NCBI RefSeq assembly: GCF_000471905.2
Contig: NW_006497735.1
Span: forward strand, 207,622 to 271,621
From: Amborella trichopoda
Taxonomy: Eukaryota; Streptophyta; Magnoliopsida; Amborellales; Amborellaceae
Length of the DNA stretch: 64,000 nucleotides
Reading direction: 5' to 3'
Part shown: positions 11,857 through 21,896 of the stretch, piece after piece
How positions within the stretch are numbered: position 1 is the stretch's first letter
Layout: each line of letters begins with the position of its first letter
The notes under the pieces: model-generated
Databases searched by the model: none
Seen by the model: the letters and a program-made list of their open reading frames with translations, nothing else
Told to the model about the DNA's origin: nothing
Made by a program: the position numbers and the translations under genes

Positions 11857-12300
11857 TCTTTGTGCCCAAGAGCATCCGTTTCTGGAGGGTGGGAATGGGG
11901 AGGCTGAGAGCGAGATCGAGTTCCATCTGTTAACTGTTAACACCATGCAACAACAACAGCCAGAGAGAGAAAATCAACAAATGAAAGCCAGGTGGCAAGA
12001 TCATTGGTTTCCTGAAATTTTCCAAGTTGCTAGCAATCGGGATGTTCAGCATTTCCATTGCGGGACAACGGATGTACCACCCAAAACACATGGCTATCCG
12101 GTGATGCCTATATTGGACATCAAAAAAGCATAAATATTTTACGAGGCTTCCCTACTGTCCGGTGTTGTCATTTCCAGATAGATAGGCACTTGCAGAAAAA
12201 AAAGCCCGCCCCTAGAGGGGGCGCTCAGGGTAATTTTTGTATAAAATATACTCATATGGTAACTTGGAGGTGGAAAACATGTCCATCATGTAATTTTCTC
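10973..12300. mobile_element. Mutator-like non-autonomous element with about 250-bp inverted ends
   Basis: The left end begins GAGAAAATTACAAAAGGACA and the right, in reverse, GAGAAAATTACATGATGGAC. Similarity runs for more than 250 bp, including TCCGGTG and GGCATCACC(A/G)GA blocks. The flanking 9-mers TTTAATTTT (10964-10972) and ATAAATTTT (12302-12310) agree at 7 of 9 positions. The right arm of the inverted duplication has the uninterrupted site near 12870, proving insertion. The interior, 11350-11950, has frames on both strands that I do not recognise, for example one starting MRDFDEAFNDDSTLNDD on the minus strand at 11616; it could be captured host sequence. Confidence 0.82.
11814..11856. 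repeat. (GA)n microsatellite
   Basis: A nearly pure GA run with one interruption, in the interior of the Mutator-like element. It gives misleading open frames rich in Arg-Glu. Confidence 0.9.
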
Positions 12301-12385
12301 TATAAATTTTTTGATAGTTTAGGATGAGTCTTCTTGGTTTTGTGATGAAAGAAATTGTAAAGTATTAGTGTGATTTCTTCTTTGG

Positions 12386-12789
12386 GAACATGGTTACAAA
12401 ACACTCATACCCACCTTTTTTTTTATTGGGTGGAAGCTTGGTTACAACCATACGTCAATCGCCATTCATCCATCTGATTGGGTGGTGATTACACTCATAC
12501 CAACCTTTTTCTTGTAGTCATGTGTTACAAACTAATTAAATCAAAGAAAATTACCTATTACGCAAAGAGGAATACTTCAAGCATCAATGAAAAGCATAAG
12601 ATTCATTACAATTTCAAATTGTAAATATTATCTGAGTCAGTAAAAAACACTCAAAAAATGAATAACTATGACAACACAAAAAGGAAAAGAAAATGTCGAA
12701 ACAAATAACAAAAACAACAACCACATTAATCTCAACTTCTCTCTACGAAAACTATAAAAGTAAATTAATTTCAACATTTGTTACATGCT
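12386..12789. other. spacer (loop) between the inverted arms
   Basis: About 400 bp separate the two arms. Two direct copies of a phrase ending ACACTCATACC(C/A)ACCTTTTT occur at 12398-12421 and 12490-12512. I see no gene. Confidence 0.55.
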
Positions 12790-12989
12790 TCTAAGAAAAT
12801 CACCGCTGATTTTTTATAATATCTTTCACTACAAAACCAAGAAGACTCATCCTAAAATATAAAAAAGATTAAATAAATAACAATAATAGAGTAAACAAAA
12901 CAAAAATGAACATGAAAAAAACAAGAAACATGAAGTAGCTTCTTCATCATCTATAGAGTGGCAAGAGAGCTCTCAGATGAGAAATCTTC

Positions 12990-13088
12990 AACTTTAGCAA
13001 CAATCAATAAGCTCCTATATAACCACCTAATGCTTGGAAGATTCAAGCCCAACTCACAGGTCCTATATTTGTAAAATTTGCTTCCATT

Positions 13089-13126
<38 letters not shown>

Positions 13127-13720
13127 CCTTGAATTCGTCTTTGAAAGACGTCTTTATAAGCAGTCATGTGGCCCCCTAGGACCTAGTTGGAAGCGAAATT
13201 CTTACTGCAAGGCATGCATTGGGGGCCATTACTGAAATCTTGAGCATGTTCGCTGGAATCTTGAGAATCTTGGGTATCACCATTGCAGAAATCCTAAAGT
13301 GTTTGGTTGCATTAATCTTGAATGGGCTCGTCAACATCTTGCATATGGTGGTCGAAATCTTAGGTACGGTCATCAGAATCTTGCTTATGGTTATCAGAAC
13401 ATGTAGAGAGAGGGAGGAGGAGAGTCTTATTGGGGTAAAAAGAGTGAGAATTCTGGAGATGAGATGAAAGATGGTAGGATTGTCTTGGTATGAAGAGAAA
13501 AAAGAATAAGGAAAGGAGATCAATGGTGGTGGGGATGGGTTCACATGGAGAAAGAGAGAGAATCAGGGAGGGAGGTCCAGTGGGTTTAAGGCTTTGGATA
13601 TGTTCTTTGAGATCAAATTGAGCAAAGCTCTAGTTCAAATAGTAGTAGTATGGCCATGTGAAGTTTCCATAGAGTCATAGTGATTGGGAGGCCTTGGTGA
13701 AGTCCCCATGGAGTCATAGC
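12990..13720 (-). pseudogene. C2H2 zinc-finger pseudogene, right copy
   Basis: Read on the minus strand from about 13720, the sequence aligns base by base with the left copy: ATGGAAACTTCACATGG, the GATCTCAAAGAACATATCC finger segment, the long CCAATAAGACTCTCC tract, and the downstream GAAGCTACTTCATG. The QALGGH-encoding part is more decayed here than in the left copy, with no intact finger left. An apparent 122-codon open frame at 13176-13544 is accidental: it lies over the linker in a different frame. Confidence 0.65.
13091..13122. repeat. (CT)n microsatellite
   Basis: A pure CT run within the right arm, at the place corresponding to a short GA run in the left arm; an expansion since duplication. 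Confidence 0.9.
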
Positions 13721-14189
13721 GAGCGAGAGAGAGTTACAGCGAGCAAGAACGAGAGTTTTGTTTGGCTGTAAAAAATAGTAGTTTGTTTTATAGCCGAGAT
13801 ATTATTTAGGATGGAAACTAAGTTCAATAGAGAGAGAGCGGTGGTTTGGGATGGGAATTTGTAATGTAAATTCGATGAAATCCTTGCTACTAGGAAAGTA
13901 CTTCAATTAACTGTTGTGGGGAAGAAAATTACATTTCACCTAGCTATGAAAACCTTACATATACTTGTCCAATAGTTTATTAACAGAGATTACGGGTGAT
14001 AGAAGGGAGAGACCTTTACTAACTCCTTTATGATTTTTGTAGGTCCCACTCTTTCTCCATCATTGTTCACAATTAAGGAGACTTGATATGCTCTTAAAAA
14101 ATAGAGAAATTTCTTTAGGAAAAAGACGTGTCACTATAAGTGGTGGTACGTAGTAAGGCCTAGTTTTTAGACTTTTTTATTTTGATTTT

Positions 14190-14560
14190 ACCCTTGATTT
14201 ACAAGTATAATTTTTGGACGACCCAAACATAGAAAAATGAAAAATGCAATTAGTTAGTTCAAAAGTGGCCCGTAAATTTATTTGGGCAGTTCGTGAGTTC
14301 AACTTTCGAAATGCCTTAAACGCAAAAAGACTAATGCATTTTGGCCATTCAAAAATCCAACTTCAATTTGCCTAAAATACATAAAAGAAACTAAGTGTTG
14401 GCGATTTGAAAGTTCAACTTCAAATACATCATTTTTCGTTTTTGTGTTTTGATGGTTGAAAAGTTGGACTTTCGAACTGCCCAAGCACATGATTCGGGCT
14501 GTTTGAATGTTGGACTTTCGTACGGCTCAAATACATACTTTTTGTTGTGTTTTGGGCATT
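14190..14560. repeat. tandem palindromic repeat block, right arm
   Basis: Mirror of 9285-9640, with units such as TTTGAAAGTTCAACTTC and TTGGACTTTCGAACTGCCCA. Several units are individually self-complementary. Confidence 0.65.
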
Positions 14561-14998
14561 GCAAAATTTATATTTCAAACTAAGGGTAAAATGCGAATAA
14601 ATTTTCTTCAAAAAGGTAGGATCTCGGTGCACTATTGCCAAAATATAGACCTTGTGGTAATACTACATTGTTTGTCCAGTCTCTACCCAAAGTTCTCTTT
14701 AAAAATCTTACTATATTTTTATTTCTTGTTCGGATGGGTATTTGATTTTGTTTGTTCTGCCATTTCACTAATGCCACATTTTGGTAAGACGAGAAGATTT
14801 TGTTCTCCTACTGGGGCATACTTTCTGTTTATTCCCTTAGGTGAAACCCAATCTAGAAGAATATTAGGACCCTAAGTTTTGGGGATGTAACATTTTCAAC
14901 CTATAAGCTAATTGTAATAAAAGAAGATTTTATTAAAATCAGCCTAATCTTCTTTTATAGGTTAATTTTCTTTTATTGAGATTATCATGTGTTGTCAA

Positions 14999-15838
14999 TT
15001 TGGTGCTCTGCCAAGGCCCACTGTCTTAGCCATCCTTCAACACCATCTTGTCCAAGGTCTCATACTAATGTTTTTTGTGATGTCTTACATGTGTGTGCAT
15101 GCACGAGCCTTACACTACACCAACCTTGCCTCCTACCAAATGTCGAACAGTGTAGGAGGTACTCCCTCATATAGGTTTGTCGTAAAAAATTGGACACCAT
15201 GGAATATAGCTGAACAGCACCCCCGTCCCCCTCCCACCCCCTGGGGGAAGTAGTACAAGTCCTTGCAAGACTTGTGGGTCTTTTCTACTGTCTTGTCACC
15301 AAGGGAGGTTTTGAATGCCTTGCTTAACATGCATTCATGATGCCAATGTGTCAAAAGGTGCTCACCTTAGGTACCTAGGTGGAGCCTCAAGGCAATCCGG
15401 GGGCCTGGGTGCCTCATACAGGCCAAGACAAGCGTTCCCCCACACTGAGACTGAGGAAAAATCTTTGGAAAATCAAATCCAGAATTTTTGGATTTCATTC
15501 TTTGGGAAATATCACGAGAGGTTATTAAAGGATATCTTGGGTAATTTAAAAACTCAATATTCATTCAAAACATTGAGGATTGAAGATCGAGCAACAAAGG
15601 TGAATCATTTTTTGTTAAAGTTCTTAGCATCTGAGATCTTTCGTTAAATGTGAGATGTGACCTTTAAGTGATTCACATGTGTGAAATGTGATTCAACTTT
15701 TACCCAATCACTTTCAAACTTCTGATTTTAAGAGAAGAAAAGAAGAAGATGACCTTTAAGTGTTTCATGCGAGACCTCTAACTCTGGCTTGTGATAATTT
15801 ACTTGCCTGCTTCACACTAATATTGTTGTCCTGTCTAG
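14999..15838. other. intronic sequence with a GC-rich CCTAGG-type patch
   Basis: Around 15365-15440 lies CTTAGGTACCTAGG, GAGCCTCAAGGC, GGGGGCCTGGGTGCC and similar. This composition is shared with 57110-57240 and 61575-61640 and may be the end of a MITE family. The rest is unrecognised; an open frame at 15315-15647 has no family motif. Confidence 0.45.
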
Positions 15839-17113
15839 GAGGTTCCAATCCACAACCCAGTATATCTTATGCTGGGAACATTCTTTGGCTGAGCTGCAAA
15901 GGGCACTGGACTAAAGGCGCTTGAATTTGCTCTCTCAGTCTGTGACTCCGTTGATATGTATGGTTTTACTGTAGACCCTGGATACAAAGAATGGTAAGCA
16001 AGCACTCTTTAGCAGTTATATATATAATTTATGGTTTGGGCTTTGCTTGAAACAAGAGAAGCATTTCCCATCTGGTTGTTATTTATTCAGGACTAGATAT
16101 TTTTCAGATTCCAGACAAGGGCACACTCCCCTACATGGAAGGGCATACTACCAGATGATGGAGTGTTCAGGGGTAAGCTCTCTCTTTAATGGTATACAAC
16201 GAAGTTAAATTTGGTAAGTCTCCTTCCATTTTATACGTGGGAACGAGATCTTAAATTGTCCTCTCTGACGCAGCTTATCAAAATTCACTCCCCAATGAGA
16301 GCAGAGTTCAACCGCAATTTGGAGGGGCTCCCATGCAAAAGTACACTTTATGCTGCAAGAATTGCATCCGAGAAGGTTTTTTGGGGAAATATCTTCTCTG
16401 GAAATTTCCTTTTCTCTTTCTATCAATAAACAATAATTCTTTGACTTTTTGATCAAAATTATTCTTCATTTTCCATTTCTTTGATACACTGAATTGACTA
16501 GTCTGAACTTCATTTATTACATAGGAGGCAATAATTCCAATTAACATGGTGCTAGTTCCAGGCCACAAGCACAGTAACAAATATCACCATTTAAAGAACT
16601 TGCAAAAATATCTCAACTAGTGTTAATGAACAAATATTTTCCAAAATATTGCCAGATCTTCCTCCTATTTTAAATTCCCGAGTCTATCTCTAGAGAAAGT
16701 TGTGAGTGTTAAAAAAATGCTCGTTTTTGGAGTTTACATTTTTTCTACTGTCTTCCTGTCTTTTCCCAACGATTTATTAACAAACCCAAAATTTTAAACA
16801 TTCCCAAGTAATTTTACCTTGCAAAGGAATTCCCTAGAATGATTTCTTTCACACTACAAAAATGGCCTTTTTTTTGGGTATTCACTACAAAAATGACTCA
16901 ATTCTTAGTCTTGGGCAGGAGAGCTGGAGCTAGCATGGAAGACCCACTTGTAGCATGTTCAATCGTGAAGAGGCGTAGCGAAGATGAACCTTGAGGCTCT
17001 CAATCCTAAGAAAGGCAGCCTTGGATCACCACCAGTACTTTAAAGGTGCGATTATGCACCCATTGGAACATAGAGTTGGAAATGGAATGGTTTGCATCCT
17101 CCCCAAGGCTTAA

Positions 17114-19264
17114 AATGATTTCACATCAGCATGATCTGATGGTTGAGAAGCTTCAGCATCCCAGATGGCAGCAAGGATTAGGGTGGGGGTTTTCCCTGGT
17201 TTGAGTATGGTCCGGAACTGAAGTAGAACCTTGATGAGAAAAGATTTGATCAGTCAAGAGGTTCTTCCTATTTACTTTTCTTTCCGCTAATTTGGTGGCT
17301 ATTTCATGAATTGGATTGGTGATGTCGACCCTTTTCTACCACCTAAAAGGCCCACGTCTTGATTTTTGTGTGAAATGATTAAATCATGGTGTTTTGCCCT
17401 TCATGGTAAGGGAAGGTCAGACTTTCAGGGTGGTCAGGGTTGGTATCAAATTTTGTGATTCATTCAGTTGTATGAAGATTTTGGTTCTGATGGTTGTTCT
17501 TATTAAATTAATTTTCCTTTTGAAATTCAATCATCAAGAATTATGAAGAATGCGGGTCTGGTGATGGTGGTCTTATTGGATTTTCGTTTTAATAGTTGAA
17601 GCGCCATTTTGAAGGGCCGCTCCATTGTAAATGGTATCATTGACTGCTATTGACCCCTTACAAAGGTGGCAGTTTAAATAAAATTAAAAAGGCATAACCA
17701 AACCCAGGCATACGTTTATCTTAGGTTTTGATTGGATTTATTTGTTTCAGTCGGCATTTGCCTTCTTCATGGTTTTGCCGTTGTGGTTTATACCGGACAA
17801 TTTTGAGTCTAATGTTTTGAGACGGCACATGCAACAGTGGCAAAGCCAGAGGAGTATCATATATGTGGTGAAGCATGTATTAAATTGGTTTGTGTACTGA
17901 AATATCTCTCTCTCTCTACATGGACGTGGATGTATGTTTAAAATTAGGGAGATTTATTAAAATACCCATGAGAGGTGGACTATTTAACATTTTACAGATT
18001 TACAACGATTGTCTTTTGATAAACTATATCAGTAAAATGTTAAATAGTTCCCCTCATAAATATTTTGATAAATGTCCATTAAGATTGAAATAGCTAGTGG
18101 CACGAGGTTTTGTTGTAAGCTTAAATTGGAGTATTGTCAAATGTGCTCTGCATGGGGGCAGCGATGGCAAGATAAGTGGTGACAAGAGAACACCAAAAAG
18201 TAAGGACCCCGGTATACGGAAAGGTCATGAAGCTCCTCGCCGAAAGAATAAAAGGTGTGACTAGGGGGTTCACAAACAAGAATTACAGCAAAATAGATAA
18301 GATCAAAGTGCCAAAGAGGGCATTAAAGAAGATATCTTTCATGAACAGTTTACTTATTGTAACATGATTGAGGCAGGTTTGTAAAAGTATTAAAGAAAAA
18401 TAGAAAGAGGCGGTAAAGCCAAACACAACAGAGAAACGCTAGGAAAGGGGTTAGGGTTGTGGAGGTAGCATCCCTACTACATTGTGGTCTCCAGTTCTAC
18501 TACCGATATTACCCCACTAACACTTTATAAAATGTAACTCCTAATCTAATGAAAAACCAGCTAGGGCTGTCTTCCCCATTGAATTACCCAAAAAAAAAAA
18601 AACTCTATCGAGAATATTATAAGTTCCATAAACAGCAAAATAAAGCAAAAAACAGAACTAGGATAAACCTAGGAGAAATAAAGATGCAGAGCAGTACAGA
18701 GAATGGGCAAGAATGGAGAGAGAGAGAGAGAGATCTAGGCACATTTCTGGGAACCAAACATGTGGATAGTCGAATTTTGGGCTATTTTCCTAAATAGCAG
18801 CGACAACATATTTCCATTTCAGGATGCGTATTTTTAGTCATTTTTACAAAATCCCAGCCGCATAAGTCAATTTCTTGATACTCAAAAACTTCTAAAGGAA
18901 TCACTTCATTAAATTTGAAGTATCACGCGAATCAACCATAAAATTTCGTTAGGAAGAAGTTGAGGAAAGTTACAGTAAGCATAATACATGGATCTCATTG
19001 CTCAATTTGAAAAGTTTCCAGATGTTTTACACACAAAATGTGCTCACTCTCTTTAGTATGATACATGTAATCGAAACAACAAACTAAAAAATGGACTAAT
19101 AAACGTAAACCCCGAGTATTGTATGACGTAACAGCGATCCATTTCTAAACAGAACAAGTATACAGAGCTCGTTTCTACTATCCTTTGTATCTTTTCTATT
19201 TTCTTTTTTGGATTTACTTGGAATTGTCTCGTAAAACTGAATTTGTGCACTAATCATCCCTAGC
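17114..19264. other. intergenic region between convergent genes
   Basis: About 2.1 kb separates the stop of the sialyltransferase-like gene from the stop of TAF10, so both 3' untranslated regions and terminators should lie here. Apart from a small fold-back element at 17947-18077 and a short GA run near 18718, I recognise nothing. Confidence 0.6.
17947..18077. repeat. small fold-back MITE
   Basis: The ends GGGAGATTTATTAAAATA and, in reverse, GGACATTTATCAAAATAT are followed on both sides by CTATTTAACATTTTAC. The whole 131-bp sequence is one imperfect hairpin with arms of about 60 bp. Confidence 0.7.
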
Positions 19265-21850
19265 TTAAGGTTCCATTCCAGTCGATGGGTTCTCAGCAAA
19301 ATATTCTTGGCGCTTCATATTCACCCCATACTGTAAACACATAAAATAATCATCAGAGTTAACGATTTTGAGAAACAATTCTTCCATCATTAGTAGTAGA
19401 AATAAATAAGTTTTTCTCGTCATCCGCCAAAAAATTTAAGAAATGCAAGGGCATATATATGCTCAGCAATAAATCAAGAGAACAGGTTGCAGTTGACTGG
19501 CAAGGCCATTTAAAAAGGGTAAACCATAGAGACACCTGATATTTTTATGTATTCATGTTATGTCGTAGCATATGATACTAATCAGATCAGTATCAGACCA
19601 AGCCAAACCATTCTTATGGAAGCAATGCCTAGTATAAAATATTATTCAAACATTGCTAGAAGATCATTCCATGGAGGGTACTTACTTCATGTAATGCCTT
19701 AGAGAGATCATCGTTTGTCAAAATGAGGCGCTTATCCTGATCATTATTACCAGCATTAGTAGAACTACAACACACAATAGATAACTTGCACATAATTTAC
19801 AATTCACAGTACCTTTTGCAGTTTATCTCTCTTATCCTTAACAACTGCTGATTGCCTAGCCTTGCACAGCCTGTTACAGAACATAAATATTAGACAAAAA
19901 AAATTTCTAAAACTGATAAGAGCAACATGGTGTGAAACCCATTCAAAGAACCCACACCAAATTCTTTACGAGCACCTATGTTATATGTGGCGTGTGAGCA
20001 ATATATAAAGTATCGGCAAATAACCTGCCTATCATCTCTCGCAATTCATCCTAGGGCTTTCAATCAGTTTTTCAGTCAATAGTTGATTTTCAAAGGAGCT
20101 TATGAGGTCAGCTCCATTTCCTATTTTCAGCATGTGGACGTCACAAGCTTTTTCAAAATCCTCTCAACACAAGCGAAGTCCCTCTGAATCTTGTGCAGTG
20201 GGACTTGGGCAACGAATGGACAAGAGAGTGCTAGTTGAACACTTGCAATTAAGGCCTATTGCATAAGAAGAGCATCATCACAATGATACAATAGAACCTC
20301 CATAAATTAATTTACTTGGGAGGAAACTCTGTCGATTAACTTGGGTTATTAATTTTAATAAATTGTAAAGAACAAGTTAGAACCAACTAGTAAGCATTTT
20401 CTAAGTAAGGAAGAAAACTACATAAGACCTGACACACTGCCAACTGAAAAATTTTCATTGTTGAAGTGGTATGACACATAACTCCAGAATATTTTCGTCT
20501 TTTGGAAGTCGCAAAACTACATCAAATAGGAATAGTTTCCCAAAATATGGGGTCATATGGAGGAAGGTGAGTTCTTTGGGTAAAGAGGTTTCCTAGGTTT
20601 CATTTGGTTGAAAGGTGAGTTCTGTCACATTAGGTCATGCCCCAATATACTCGCGGACGATCTCAAGTGAACCCCATAAAAGTGGGAGTTTCGACCTGTA
20701 TTCCACTTCTTTCTCATTTCCTGTATTATACAACATGTTTCACTTTATTGGTCCTTGACACAAGCATGTGGTAACGAAAGCCGTCATTTTAGTAACTTTC
20801 ACATATGTCCTCTCCTATGAAAGTAGTACATTGGTCCAACAAATATGGAATACCAAAGGCAACCTATAAACTATCTATAGGTGATATATAGCAAAAAGCT
20901 TCATCTTTAAATTTTACATTTATTGCAATTTTGAAAGTGTGTGGAAATTTTACTTAAGTTTGAGATCCTTGTGCAACCATTCCACTGGATACAGTTGAGG
21001 GTAACCATTGTCAGAACCCTTCATCTTGAGTTGCACCTTTGGGCAGCAATATTTTCCATGCACCAATAGTATCAAAGAGGATCCTCTGCAAGAGATGGTG
21101 TGGATTCATGATGGTGACATGACCCACACAAGGACTGTTTGATCAATGGGTTGAGGACAAGTGGTTTTTAGCAAAAGATTGAAGCCTTAAAAGATCTTGG
21201 TCCTGGTGTAAGTAGCTGTTTTTTCAGAATTTTCACACAATCTAGAGGTCATAGGATGTGAATCACAACCAATTTTTGATAAATATCTGGATGGAGATTC
21301 GGCCGACCCCAATTAATTGGGAAAAGGCTAGATGATGATGATCATCTGGATGGAGATTCAGATGTTGCAGAAAATCCTATTTTATATCATAAGGGAATTT
21401 TGAAATTTGGGAACTCAAAACATTGGCAAGAGAAAAACATTCAAAGGGCATGTGTAAGGGAGTTCGTCATTGAGACATTGAGAACACAAGAAAAAGAGAC
21501 ATGGGGCTCTTGGGTGCCTTCAATTTGTGTGCTTTCAAAACAGACATGTATCATGCAGCTGGTTGGGGTTGGATGTGAGTAATGGGGGCAATGTCTTCCT
21601 CGTTTGCTGCGCAAGGCCAGACCTGCTTAAAGAATTTGTAATAAACAACTATTAAAGGCGGTATGGACTACCACGGTCGCATGTGTGATAAAGGACAGCA
21701 GTAATGTCCTAGCTACTGCAGCAGAGTACAGGGTGTATACACAGCAGCAGCGCTGTATAAAGCACTGCAGTAGGTGTAGTGTGAATCACGCCCTGAAGTA
21801 GACCTATTATTTCCATCTGCAAGTAAGTGACACCTGCAAGTAATGCATGG

Positions 21851-21896
<46 letters not shown>

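Larger units (their letters stand above)
7725..12385 (+). repeat. left arm of a 2.2-kb inverted duplication
   Basis: The arm begins TTGATAGGACATGGTAATC and matches the reverse complement of the right arm, whose end reads TTGACAACACATGATAATC. Collinear matches include the AAAAGAAG-rich palindrome near 7745, the palindromic tandem block at 9285-9640, a zinc-finger pseudogene, and ATTTAGGATGAGTCTTCTTG near 12325. Removing two insertions (7816-8914 and 10973-12300) leaves about 2.23 kb, which agrees with 2.21 kb for the right arm. The arms look roughly 75-85% alike by eye. Confidence 0.88.
12790..14998 (-). repeat. right arm of the 2.2-kb inverted duplication
   Basis: This is the reverse-complement partner of 7725-12385. 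It lacks both insertions seen in the left arm, so it records the older structure. It differs by an expanded (CT)n run at 13091-13122, where the left arm has only a short GA run near 10733. Confidence 0.88.
1840..15838 (+). other. 14-kb intron of the sialyltransferase-like gene
   Basis: The interval runs from the GTATGC donor after 1839 to the acceptor before 15839. Nearly all of it is transposon-derived: a Mutator-like element with captured gene, a hAT-type MITE inside a LINE fragment, and a large inverted duplication. In Arabidopsis relatives this position has an ordinary short intron (from memory), so the expansion is most simply due to insertions. Confidence 0.75.
1204..17113 (+). pseudogene. 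sialyltransferase-like protein (GT29 family, SIA1/SIA2-like), 3' exons, probably a pseudogene
   Basis: Exons recognised by homology and GT/AG borders: 1204-1396, 1508-1598, 1775-1839, 15839-15993, 16091-16172, 16274-16375 and a last exon around 16900-17113. GT29 enzymes are Golgi type II membrane glycosyltransferases; in plants the clade is linked to pollen-tube growth, with unproven substrates. Sialyl motif L reads [13 protein letters not shown], where the family has CAVVGNSG. The motif S region ([21 protein letters not shown]) and motif VS ([14 protein letters not shown]) are clear. Defects: an in-frame TGA at 15890-15892 where the family has Ser before motif S; no in-frame join from 16375 into the last exon; and a frameshift in that exon between CSIVKRR and LRKAALDHHQYF. 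The N-terminal exons with the membrane anchor lie upstream. All phases from 1204 to 16375 agree, so it was recently a working gene. A sequencing error at the TGA is possible. Confidence 0.85.

Noticed and set aside
11516..12133. 205-codon plus-strand frame
   Set aside because: Includes a GA microsatellite and the inverted end of a Mutator-like element; not recognised as any protein, although capture of a fragment stays possible.
13176..13544. 122-codon minus-strand open frame
   Set aside because: It lies over the zinc-finger pseudogene linker in the wrong frame; the aligned left arm does not conserve it.
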